Assembly: GCA_011634665.1 (NCBI GenBank)
Contig: WAEK01000006.1
Coordinates: 1,558,501-1,622,500, forward strand
Direction of reading: 5' to 3'
DNA length: 64,000 nt
Source of the DNA: Mortierella sp. BCC40632
Taxonomy: Eukaryota; Mortierellomycota; Mortierellomycetes; Mortierellales; Mortierellaceae
How positions within the stretch are numbered: position 1 is the first letter of the stretch; every line of letters begins with the position of its first letter. The position numbers and the translations under genes are program-made. A model generated the notes under the pieces. It was not told the DNA's origin. It ran no database searches and saw nothing but the letters and a program-made list of their open reading frames with translations. Positions 36,941 to 48,938 of this stretch are shown here, piece after piece.

Positions 36941-38836
36941 TAAGGAGCCATACTTCTCTCCCTCTCCCTTTCTCTTTCTCTCCGCCTAGTCCCTTCCTCC
37001 TCCCTTCCTCCTTCTCCCCTTGCAGCTTTGCGCAACCCTCGTCTACAAACTATAAACGTATACGTTTTATCGCGTACTTGTCCTAGACGACACAACTGAT
37101 GACCAAGAGATAGGACGCGACATTCTTGGTTCAATTCACAACAGGAACAACGTTGGAACGTGCCTCGGAAAGCCTATGCCGATGTGAGGGCAAGGGCCAC
37201 AGAAGCACGGCAGCAGTCTGTCGAGTCGAAAAACATTCAAAACACACACACATACAAAAAAAGGGTATCTGAAAGGTGATAATAGCAACGGAGCCCTGTT
37301 GACCAACGCGGGCTGTGCATACATTTATTTCTCGACAAGCAATCTTATAAAAAGAGGGAGAGAGAAAAGAAAGGGAGAGAGCGGGAGAAAGAGGACAAAT
37401 GAGAGAAAAATCGCGCATGTCAGGGTCCAGGTCAACAGTTGACAACGTTCATGGAGAGAAAGGGATGTGGTCGAGCGCAGGGACGCGGAATATTGTTGTT
37501 CAGATGACACAGAGGACCCTTCTGACGAAGCTCGACTGTTCTGGTGAAAAGCCCTGGCAAGAGCCATCGAAAGTGCGACGGGCTGAAGACGAAAATAATA
37601 GAAAAAAAATAAAAGAAAACAAGCAACAGCCCGGTGTTGACCCAATGGGCAAACGATGGGCAAAGCAAACACCCGGCCCTGCGTCCAGACTGAAATGTGG
37701 AAGAGCGGGGAAACCTTATCCGTTCAATGAACCACCGAGGTTATCGTCATAATAATGAAAAGACACCAGAGCGGTCGAAGGGGGTGGGGATGGGACAGAG
37801 ATGTGAACAGGCGAGGGCGAGCGAACGTAAGCAGCTGGAGAAGGAAGGAGGGGTGGGGAGTGGGGAAGAAGGATCCAATTTTCCATTCGTGGTGTGGTAC
37901 GCTCTTGGCGAACAGGATGAAGAGGTGGGACATGGCACAAAGCCGAGGGATTGGCTCCTTTGCTGTATGCCAATTGAGAGGAGGCAACTAGGAATGACGA
38001 TGCCTAGGCACCTTCGCCTCCTTTCCTCAACCTCTGTGCTGGGTCGGCAAGGGGCGCTGCCCGATGAAGGAGAGATAAGTGTGTATGGAGCACCAAGGTA
38101 TCAAACGCTGCGGACCATGGCGACGATGGTCGGTTTCACGACGGTGCAGCAGACAGGGGCGGCCCTGAAGAGGTGAAGGCTTCCTTATCCAGCTGTCCTC
38201 CCTTGTCGTCCCTCCAGTCGGGGTGCAGCCGTGCAACACGACACAGGAGAGAGCGACTCATCAGACGAGATGTGATTAGAGCAAAAAAGGATGGAATAAT
38301 AAGGTCCGCACACAAAGACGAAGGTTCATTCATTATTAACCTCCCTCTCTCTCTCTCTCTCTTTTTTTTTTTTTTTTTTTTTTATTCTTTTTATTTCTTT
38401 CTTTCTTTTTCGTCCACCCTTTTTCTCTTTTTCTTCCTCTTCCCCACACGCCTCCGCTCTATGCTCCAAGGTGCAATAGATGGCACAGTAGAGCATAGGG
38501 GACGAAAGAGCGTGTGCGAAGGAGGAAAAAGAGAAGAGAGGAGAGAGGCTCAAAAAAAAAAAAAAAAAAAAAAAAGGTCGAGCTGTCCATCTGACTGGCC
38601 CCCTTCCTCTCTCTCTGAGGCGAACAGGTCGCACTAATTCGGTCTGCGCATCTCAATGACGAGGCCTGACTTTGCACTCAGATGGCCATCTTTGGGCAAG
38701 AGCGGGTCGTGTGTGCAATCTGGGCGCCCTCTCTTTCTCTGCTCTTTACTTGTGAACGAAGAAGAAAAAAAAAAAAAAAAAGTTCGTTGTGAGGATGGAT
38801 GAGTAGTTTGCGTTTGTGTGTGTTGGGCGCACACTA

Positions 38837-38874
<38 letters not shown>

Positions 38875-40414
38875 GGACAAACAGACAAACAGAAAGAAAG
38901 ACAGACACACACAACCACGATGTCACCAATTGTGCAAACGCAGGGACAAGGCCGGACCTCTCCATTGATCGGGGCTGGAAGAAAACTTCAGTCAGAGTAA
39001 GGCGACAAAGGGGGGACGAGATCGCCGATGGCTAATGGATGCTCCTGGCCGTGGCTTCGTCGTTGGTTGTTGTGACCCAGGACTCTGTCTCCGAGACGTC
39101 GTTTTTGGGGTGCCGCGGGGTCTCCCTTGCAACCTTGCAGGGCTACGATGTCTGCCCTGCTCAGAGAACACATAGCGAGATACATGCAGACAAACACACA
39201 CACAAAGACAGACAACTGCTGTCCTTTTCTTCTTATTTTTCTTTTGTGTGTTCTTCTCTTTTTTGGACCTTGTCTCTTTCTCCGCACCGTGTTGTCTCCT
39301 CTCTTTTATTCCTTCTCCTGCGCCCATCTGTCGCCTCTCTCTCTCTCTCTCTTTTTTTTATTTTTTATTTTTTTTTCTTTCTCTTTCTCTCTCTTGTCTC
39401 TGTCTCTGTCTCTCTCTTCTCTCTCTCTCTCTCTCTCTTTTTTTTTTTTCTCTCTCTTCTTTTGCCTGCGCCTCTCATCTCTCTTCTCCTCTCCGCCATG
39501 GGATAGATCCATTTCCATCGACCATTCATTTCATCTCATCTCATCTCATCATAAATCTGCAAGGGACTCTTCTCTGTCCATCAGCTAAATCCCTCAACTC
39601 TTTTCCTTCTACCTCCCCACGTACCCGGCTTTACCTTTTCCCGCCTCAGCCCTTTTATTTTTTTTCCCTTTCCCCCCCCCCCTTCTCTCTCCCCGCCTGT
39701 CCCCTCCCCCCGGCGGCGTCTTAACTGGCAGAGCCACGGTACGTCGTCTTCGTCGCTCTCCACAATCCTCCAAAGCCCCACGCCCCGGCCTCTTTTGGGT
39801 CGCCATACCTCAAATCGTACATCCCCTTGCCCAATGACCCTTGGTGCCTTCTCAAGAGACAGAGTCGGTAGACCTCCAGACTGATCATGGGCTGGTCTTG
39901 GCCTGTCCATGGAATCACTCCACTCTTGCTCTTTCTCCTTCTCTCAATCTCTTTTTCATTCATTCTCTCGAGACCACATGCTGTCCCTTTTTAGTGCTCT
40001 TCTGTTCTTATTTTTATGGATTCTCTCTTTGTCTGCGTCTGCACCTCCCACACTCGTCCATCGATACACACATCTACAAATATATGCACATACACACACA
40101 CGCACACACACGCACGCACGCACATGCACTCACTCTATCTCCTACTCTTTCACTCGCCCACGCTCAATAGCTCAATAGAGAGCAACTAAGAGCGGATCGA
40201 TCGTAAACAGATCTCGGCGGCCAAGGTTGCGGTAGAGTTCTGACCGCCCAACCATTCGATCTTTAGACATTTCTTTGTCCTCTCTCCTCTCTTTTCTCAG
40301 CAACTTGACTTCTTGACTTTACTGTCAAGAACTGCCAGACCCATTACTCGCCTCTGCCCATCCTTCGCCACCCATCCTGGCCTGCTCTCACCCGTGCCCG
40401 TGTGCCGACTACTA
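36941..40414. other. Long spacer upstream of the Zn2Cys6 gene
   Basis: This spacer runs between two plus-strand genes. Plus-strand open frames near 37399-38176 are purine-rich and unsupported. There are T23 and A23 runs near 38361 and 38553, (CA)n at 38839-38870 and (CT)n at 39338-39440. CT-rich DNA then continues to the activator start. The last 2 kb are probably promoter and leader. Confidence 0.6.
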
Positions 40415-42057
40415 ATGACCATGTCCAAGGACGAGCACAAAGAGCGGCAGCGGGTCACAAAAGGTAATAAACCCATCTCTAGACATGTCCTGTGCTGTCT
40501 GGGTCGTGTAGAGCCTCGGATATTTTTCTCCGCTCAGAGTCCCGCGGCCCCATGTGGGGATGGCGTGGCCGAGCACCTGGTGCTCGTTCGATTGAGACCG
40601 TCTCCTGTAGACTGTGGCTGTAGTGTGTTGGACTATATTTGACTCACTCAACTCTCTTTCTCTTCTTTCTTCTCAATCTATGATCTGCATCGAACCTTCT
40701 ACGTCCTCGCTCCCTGCTGACGCCCATTCTTGCCAGCCTGCGACAACTGCAGAAAGTAAGTCGTTCTCAATCGAAACTACGCTTAATCATCCTTCCATCC
40801 CCGCACTGGCTCTTCTCTCTTTCTTAGCGTGCACCGCAATAGTCATTGCATGTCTAGAGGGTGGGAAAGGGCACTGGGACAGGCGCCTGTCGTATGTTGT
40901 CGCCATCGCCAATCCCGTTGTCCCGCAGGTCTTGAAGCAATTATACGTCTGTTCTGTTGCTCCAGAAAAGCTCTGTGCTCTCAGTTGCGCTCCCTTTACA
41001 TAAACCAATACAGCCTTCGCGTCCCATTCTCTCTCTCTCTCACATACGCTCACTCACTCACCCACTCACCCACCCTCTCTCTCACTCTCACACACACTCT
41101 CTTCACCACACTTTAGGAAAAAGATCAAATGCGGTAAGTTTTCTGTCCAGCGCCTCACTTCACTCTGCTATTCTAGAGAAGCTGGCTGAGCCTGCTCTCC
41201 CCTACTCCGAACCTTCCTCCTCTTTCTCTCTGTGTCCGTGTGGAAAAAGTAAAAGAAGGGGTACATCGGCCGCGCACTGTTCTCCTGGCGAGGGCTGTGG
41301 TCTGCGATCGAGATGTTCCTCTCCCTGACTGACTCCATTGCTCCTTGACAACCCCGTCGTATCTAGACGCGAAAGCGGACGCCTGTTCCAGCTGTGAGCT
41401 GCTCCAGGTCCCATGTAAGTCTTTCCTTCCCCGCTGTTCTCGGTGCTCTTCATTTGTCATATACTTGACTATGCAGTCTCGGAGCTCACAGTCGCTTATC
41501 TTTCTACCCCATGTTATTAGGTCTCTATCTCGATCCTACAAAGAAGCGAGGTCCTCCGAAAGGCGCTGGACGTACGTGCTGCTCCTCTATTCCCTCCCCC
41601 GATTGCCTCTTAATCGTACCATAGTTACAGCCACAGCCACCAGCATCTATCTGCATGTGCATTACTAATCAGGGTCCATGGTTCAATCCTATAGGCCATA
41701 TTCATGCCATTGAGGATCGCTTGAACCGAGTCGAGGCCTTAGTCGGCGAGGTGGTCGAGTCGGACCCTGCCGCATCTTCGGGAGGTGAATCGGCATCCCG
41801 CTTGCCCATGGACGAGTCTACAACCTCGCCAGCATCGTCCAAGCTTAGTCGGAGAAAATCTAAAACTAGATCAAAAGACCCAAAGGCTCCCGATAAGGAT
41901 TCTCAATCCTCTCTAAGGCATTCCCCCCCTCCCTCGGTCCTCTCTGAGCCGATTCAGGCAGTCCAATCGATCCAGTCTATGGAACAGATCCAGCAGGACG
42001 CTTCACCTCAGTCATTGATGCACGAGGATCTTTCCATGGAATCTGAGCAGGCTCAGC

Positions 42058-42094
<37 letters not shown>

Positions 42095-42104
42095 GCAGCA
42101 GCAG

Positions 42105-42143
<39 letters not shown>

Positions 42144-45100
42144 GAGCTTTCTCAGCTCTCTCAGATGCAACAAGGACAAGAGTTTGGCTCAGTCCATGTA
42201 TACCAACAACAGCCCTCACTGTTCCAGGGCCAGTTGATGCAACAACAACAAGCCTTTACACCTCTGCCTCGAACAAATTCGGCGACAGACTTGCAGCTGG
42301 ACTCGAGTCAAAGCCCGGAGATGGTGTCGCAGGCACAAGCGGACGGAATTCAACTCAATGGTGGCCCACGGCTAATGCGGTCGGAGCTCATCAAAGAATC
42401 AGTGTTCCCTTCGTTCAACTCTCCTTCGCCTATCCTTGGTTCGGAGCATTCAGGTAGCGATTTTACAGAGCGATCGTCAGTAGCCGACATCTTGCCTACC
42501 CTAGGCTTTGACACTCCTCCCGTCCAGGACTTGGACGACCTGGAAGAAGATATGGGTCATCTTACCCTGGACCACCGGGGGCATGAACGTTATGTCGGCA
42601 AATCCTCTCCAATGTTCTACAATCGTCGTCACTGGGGAGGCTTTGCCATCCGAGAGCGAGATCAACCTGAGGCTCGCAAGTTTGTCGAGAATCCAGACTT
42701 GCCTTCGCCTGAGACAATGACGAGCCTCCTTAACCTGTACTTTAAATATGTCCATCCATTTGCACCTGTATTTGTCTGGTCCCGGTTCTTGAAACGACTC
42801 AAAACCAGGGATTATTCGCCGTCGTTTCTCTTTCTCCTCAATAGCATTTTTGCTCTTGCTTCCCGGTTCTCGGATGATATCAGCCTCAGGACCGACCCAG
42901 CCAAGCCAGAGACGGTCGGACTTCGGTTTGTGGAAAAGGCCAAGGCGATCCTGGATACACTTTATGATGCGCCTGATATGTACTGCGTAGGGGCCTTGGT
43001 CTTGTTGTCGTACCAACAGATGGGTACTGGTGGTGGATACAGAGCTTGGATGTTCATAGGAATCTCGATCCGGATGGCCCAGCACTTGGGCTTGAATCGC
43101 GATTGTGATAAGCTAAACCCTCATATGCCTCTCCTGGATCGTGAAGAACGCAACCGCATCTGGTGGAATTGCTTTGTTGCAGACCGCCTGGTCTCTGCTG
43201 CTTTTGGTCGCCCACAGGTAAGTCTCACGATATAAACCTTATTTTATCTGCTCTTGAAAAAAAGAAGAAAAAAAAAATTAATTTAATAACGGGTAAATAT
43301 TTTTTTTTCTTTTTTTTCTTTTTTTTCCTTTTTCTTTTTTTTTTTTCTTTTCTATTTCCTTTTTGCCGCTCTCGTATAGGGGATCAACGAGCATGATGTG
43401 GATGCTGCATATCCTGAAGGCATTGACGAAGAAAATATCCAACTTGAATACAAGTTGGAGGGTGCGACAACTATGCTGGCCGGGCCAACTCCACACTCTG
43501 AAAAGAACTTTGTTTACCTCGCATCCCTCACCAGAATCATGGGTCGTGTCATGGTCAGCCTTTACAGCCCGCTCTCGAAAGCCTCTTCAAAGTCAACAGC
43601 GTCGATGACGAATCCTCAACCTCTGGAGCAGCTTGATCGAGAGCTCACTGAATGGTTGTTGACGCTTCCACCCCATCTCCAGTTCAGATCCGTTCGACAG
43701 GAACCTGGGACCTTTGTTTGCACACTCCACATGAATTTCTACACAACCCTGATTCTCCTTCACAGACCATACACGCATCAGTCGTCGCTCAATCCACGGA
43801 GTGACCCAGCCGTGTCGCTTTCCATCTGTACCTCGGCCGCAAATAACACAATTGAGATGGCCAGTAATCTGATGAGGACAGCTGACGATAATAGGAGAGT
43901 GCCCCGACTCAAGTGTCTTTTGCACAATGCAGTCTTTGTCCTCTTTACAGCCGGAATCGTTCATATCACCAACTGTACCAGCACAGACCCTGTACTGGCT
44001 GCTTCGGCCAAGTTACGCACGGTCGAGACGCTCCGATGCCTGTCTGTGATTGAGGATGTGTGGTTGAGTGGCAAATTCTGTGGAAACAATGTGAAGCGAC
44101 TGGTGAACGTCCGCAATATTGAGCTGCCCTGCTCTGTTGAAGGTACTTTGTTTAACCCACAAAAGAAAACAAATAGGAAAGGGAAAGAAAAAAAAATAGG
44201 GGAATTCCATTGCCAAGAGCAAAAAATTCTAATTGGACACCTGTTTATATTGCCTCTCTTTGTGGGGCTATCTTTTTTGTTCTCTCATAGGTTTCAAGCA
44301 CACACTCCTGAATAGCTTCAACTCAGCTCCTGCAACGAATGGCGGCAATATTGGCTATGTCGAAACTGCCCCCATTGCACCGTCTGTGCAAAAGGAGCAA
44401 TCGTATGCCTTCGACGTTGACCAGATCATGGGTTACTACAAAGCCCCTGGAACCCGGTACTCGGAGCCAATGGGCCGTAACTCTCGTCATTTCTCGCCCA
44501 CACCGTATTTTAGTCCTGCCTCGTCACACCATGCGCAAAATAGCATTCCGACTCACCCTGGTCTGACCCAAGGACATGCACCACTCCCTCGCAGACCTCG
44601 TCAGGCCAAAAACTCTTCAGCCTCCCCTGGGACCTCAATATCAACGTCCTTTTCTACTCCAGGCGTAGGTGGCTCCGTCCTTCCTACCACCCCAACCGAC
44701 TCTCCCCTCACTTCAGATACGGGCTACCTCAACACCTCTATCATGGATCCATTTGCCGCCCCAGGCTCGGTATCATTGGTGAATATCCAGGCACAAACAC
44801 CACCCCTCTCCTCTTCATTGCAGCCGACATCGGCCCAACCGGCGATGACCACCTCTGATCCACAGGTGCCAATGAACGTGTACCAGAACCCATTCTCATC
44901 TACCCTCTGGAGCCTCCCAACCTCGGTCGTTGATAATGACGAATGGATGGTGTATATGCAAGGTGGAGCTAATAGTGGTGGAACGACATCCGCAGGAGGC
45001 AGTACTCCCAATTCAGCAGTGTCTTCTTTTCAGCGAAACAGCCAGTCAGGAGGAGGAGGAGAGGCCAATGGTATGGACAGCAGAATGTTTGATATCCATG

Positions 45101-45582
45101 CACCAACATCGTTGCTAGACCAGAGTGGTAGCCATATGGGACAGGCCGCGTCCAAGACGAACGGTGGTGTTCATGATGGTCGAATGTATCCACTTTCACA
45201 GAGTGTGTCCCAGAACGACTTTTTACACGCTGGGACTACAAATCTCGGGACAACCACAGCTGAGAACATTAACGTCATTTTATTGGAACAGCAACAACCG
45301 ACATCATCGGTCTCCAAGGGAATGATGATGAATGCACCGTTTTCGACGCAGGTTGTATCGATGAATGGCACGTTATCTCAACAGGCAGCATCTTTACAGG
45401 CACCCCTTTCGCATGCGCAGATACACCAACGACATCAACAGTCGATGCAGCAACCTATTCTGGCTTCTCAACTACAACAACAACCTTCCGAGTACAACTT
45501 TTATTTGGGGCAGACGGGCAACACGAACTTGCCTGTAGCCATGCAACAGCCGCTTATTACGGGTCAAGACTGGCAGTGCTAG
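40415..45582 (+). CDS. Zn2Cys6 (Gal4-type) transcription factor with fungal-trans domain
   Basis: A fungal-specific DNA-binding activator. Eight exons join in phase: 40415-40463, 40737-40755 (19 nt), 41117-41133 (17 nt), 41367-41414, 41521-41571, 41695-43217, 43380-44142 and 44291-45582, giving 1253 residues. The zinc cluster (residues 18-46) reads CX2CX6CX6CX2CX6C and starts ACDNCRKKKIKCDAKADACS. It is followed by a basic linker TKKRGPPKG and a coiled segment IHAIEDRLNRVEALVGEV. A run of 30 Gln sits at about 181-210. The fungal-trans (PF04082) region spans about 400-700, with YFKYVHPFAPVFVWSRFLKR, AWMFIGISIRMAQHLGLNRD and RIWWNCFVADRLVSAAFGRP. The C-terminal 500 residues are low-complexity. 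It resembles the XlnR/Tea1-like group, but targets cannot be inferred. The ATG is the first in frame. Confidence 0.93.
42054..42143 (+). repeat. CAA/CAG repeat encoding 30 glutamines
   Basis: A trinucleotide run inside the Zn2Cys6 gene: a block of CAA, then CAG, then alternating CAA/CAG. Such runs vary in length between strains and can tune activator strength. Confidence 0.9.
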
Positions 45583-46823
45583 TTTGACAAGAGAGGAGCT
45601 CCAATGTAGTTCTTTTCTTTTCAATTTTCATTTTCTTTTTCTTTTCTCTGTTTTTCTTTGGCCAGGTTTTTGGGCGATTGCCCCATTTTTTTTTTTTTTT
45701 CTTTGAGGAGCGAGCTGGCTGACCTTCCCTAGGAAGGGGAAAGAGGAAGGGGAGAGGGGAGAGAGAAGAGAAAAAGCTATCCTTCTCCACCCGCTCCCCT
45801 CTCGTCCTCTCTCTTTTTTTCTTTGTTTTTTTTTCTTTTCTCCTTCCTTTTTTTTTCTCTTTCCTTTCTTTTCTCCTTCCTTCCTTCCTTCCTTCCTTTG
45901 TTTTTCTCTCTTTCTTCCTCTCTCTCTCTCTCTCTCTTTCTTTTTTCTTTTTCCCCCCCGTTTAGATTCATTTGCGCCTGGGAAAAGAAAAAAAAATAAC
46001 AATGGTCGATACAGACTATGCATCATAGACGCATTTCCTCTCTTTCTTCCTCGATCTCGCTCGTCCTTCCTTCCCTTCCTCCCTCCTCCTTGTCTTGCCT
46101 TTGTTCAAACTGTACATAACCATGTCCGAGATTAAAGTGAATACGTTTGTCATAAGACTTTGTAGACAAAAAAAGAAATAGAAGACCGAGAATTGAATCT
46201 GCAAGGGTGCAAGGGGTGGGTTAGGGGGAAGGGAAGAAGGGGAGGAGGATGACACTGAAATGATATGCGAGGCAAGAGTAGGAGAGAAAGAGAAGTGTGT
46301 GTGAGTGGAGGCTGTGTAACAGATCACTAGCAACAACAACACTTGCACATTGTCGCTAGTTATGGATCGTCTCTCTCTCTCTCTCTCTCTCTCTCTTGAC
46401 CGACCAACTCTCTGCTGACAATACTCCCTCATCTCCTCTGCTTTCTTCCTACCTACCTCTACCCACTCTCCTTCTTTCTTTCTTTCTTTCCCCCCCCCCC
46501 ATCTCCCTCACTCCTCAATAGGGTCAGTAAATTACGGACCAATAAGTAGAAATAGAGAACACCTGGACCCAATCCAGAGGAGAAATAGAAAGTCAGTTTT
46601 TCACAAGACCAATAATCTCTCTTTTCACCCCCCCCCCCGCCTCTGTTGGAAAGTCGCTTGGTGAGTGGGGGAGGGAAGGCGAGTGGGGGAGGGGAGTGGG
46701 CGCTCCGCTCTTTTTCTCTTCGGCCCGGGTCAACCCTATACTCGACAGATGTATCCCCAAATGGCGCTATGCTTGACAATGAGTTTGCCAGGAGAGAAAA
46801 CAAGGGGGAGAGAGAGAGAGGAG

Positions 46824-46861
<38 letters not shown>

Positions 46862-48938
46862 CAATCTTTACGCCCTGTGGATTGTGGGGATACTGTGAGG
46901 GTACAACTTGCGTATCTTGATCGATTAGGAAACGTTCAGAAATAGAAATCTAGAAAATTGAACGCCCAAAAGGCGACGTGAGTAAAGCTTAAAAAAAACG
47001 GCGCTAGTGCAGAGTCCCATGGAACTAATAGCTCACACATCTTGCTCTTGCTAATATGGGGGGAAGGGGGGGAAAGAGAAAGGAATCTCTTTTTTTTTTA
47101 TTTTACTATCCTCCTATCGGAGACTTTTGTTAAGAGAGTACATTCTCTCTTTGTCTTTATCTATCTCATTCATTCTCTGTCGCTCTTTTCTGACTAACGG
47201 GTAACCATTGTATAGTACGTACTATGTAGCTCCATCATTCTGGCGCTTTGGGTCTTTCTTGTCCCGAGGAAGATACACGTAAGAGATTGTCCGCTTGATC
47301 TCTTTCTCTCTCTTCATCCGTCTGTCTCTGTCTCTTAATCAGTATCTATGACGACCTAGGTACATCTTCTATGGCTAATGAGGAAAGGAAGACAGAGTTT
47401 CTGTCCAAACGACCTGGGGGGGGGGATGGGTTTCTCTCTCCGTCCATCTGACTTTTTCTGTCTCTGTCCCTCTGTTTCTCCCATTCCAAAAGCAGGCGTA
47501 GCTAATTTTATCCGCAACTCGATCGCAAGACCGATGAACTCGAATCCTTTTTTTTTCTTTTTTTTTGAGGCACCCAACTTACTCACCCCCCTCCCCCTCC
47601 TGAGAGGAGGGCTACCCTATTCTTCTTCTTCTTCTTCTTCTTCTTCTTTTTCTTCTTCTTCTTCTTCTTCTTCAACATCATCACCTTCTTCTTGGAGGGA
47701 CTTGGATCATTAAATTTGTTTTTAATTACTTTTTGTCTCTTCCTATTTTTTCTTTAAAAAAAAAAAGATAGAATCGGAAGGAGGATTCTCTGGAAAACTA
47801 CAAAAGCTGTTTAAAAAGTGTGAAGACTTCCAGGATACAATAGTAGTAAGGGGGAGGGGGAAAAAAAAATACAACGGTGCACTGTATATATACAAGGTAA
47901 CAATGGCTAAAATCTTTTTTTTTTTTTTCTCTCTTTCTCCCTCCTCTGATTACAAGAATAAGATGATGTTGATGATGGAGATAATGGGCTCCTTTTGGAA
48001 TACAAATCATAAAAAAGGAAGAGTTTACAAACCATTAGGAGCGGGTAGGAGGATAATATGGATGAAAAGGAAAACAGAGCAAGCAAAAAAGTAGGGGAAT
48101 AGACCTTTTTTTTTAAAAAAAAGGAGGGGGGGCGAGAGAGAAAGAGTAAAAAAATGAAGAAAGAAAGAAAGAAAGCAGGCAAAAAGTTAAAGGGAGGAGG
48201 AAAGTAGAAAGAGTAAGTAGCAAGAGTAGAAACGCATGGCAGAAAGTAGACATGATTTCCTCACCCTTATCTCTTTCACTCTTTCTCTCTTCTCCCTTTC
48301 TGTCTGTTCTGTCTTTCTCTCTTTCTTCCTCTCCCTCTCTCTTTCTCCTTTTCCTTTGTAAGGTAGTTCCTCTCCGTTTTCCCTTTGGACACTCACTTTC
48401 TTTTTCTCTTTCTCTTTTCTTTCTCAAAAGAGGGGGAATAAATGAATCGAAAGGAGGCATCTGGGAATATGATACATCGGGGTGGGTGGATAGAAGGTGG
48501 AGACACTCTTAAGTAGAGCGTGGAAGATTCATGAGTGAAAAAAAAAAATAAATAAATAAATAAATAAATAAAAAATAAATAAATAAAAAAAAAACAGCGG
48601 TAAAAGATTAACAAAAAAAAAAAATAGTAAAGAGGATAAAAAGGATATGATACAATGAAGAAAGGAAGAAAGAAAAAAAGAAAGAAAGAAAGAAAGAAAG
48701 AAAGAAGAAAAGAAAAAGAAAAGAAAAGAACCCAGATCTGGTTAATCACACACGTAAAGCAGTAGTAGAAGAAGAAAGGATGGAAAGATGAGAAATTGTC
48801 ATGAGAAGCGGGTTAAGGAAGCGGGCTAAGGAAGCGATGGTTGGCGGAGTATGTCAAGGGATAGGGGGGTATTGCTGGATGTAGAAACAGTGTTAATCTG
48901 GGGGGAGAGGAACACTGCTTATCCACATAAAAAGGATA
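45583..48938. other. Convergent spacer, Zn2Cys6 gene/R3H gene
   Basis: No gene recognised. It contains (GA)n at about 46808-46858, CTT repeats at 47620-47670, an AAAT tetranucleotide run at about 48548-48592 and AAAG repeats near 48660-48730. Open frames here are repeat-derived. Confidence 0.7.

Noticed and set aside
37697..38176. 159-codon plus-strand frame
   Set aside because: Purine-rich, no splice context, no recognisable domain; the opposite strand is equally open.
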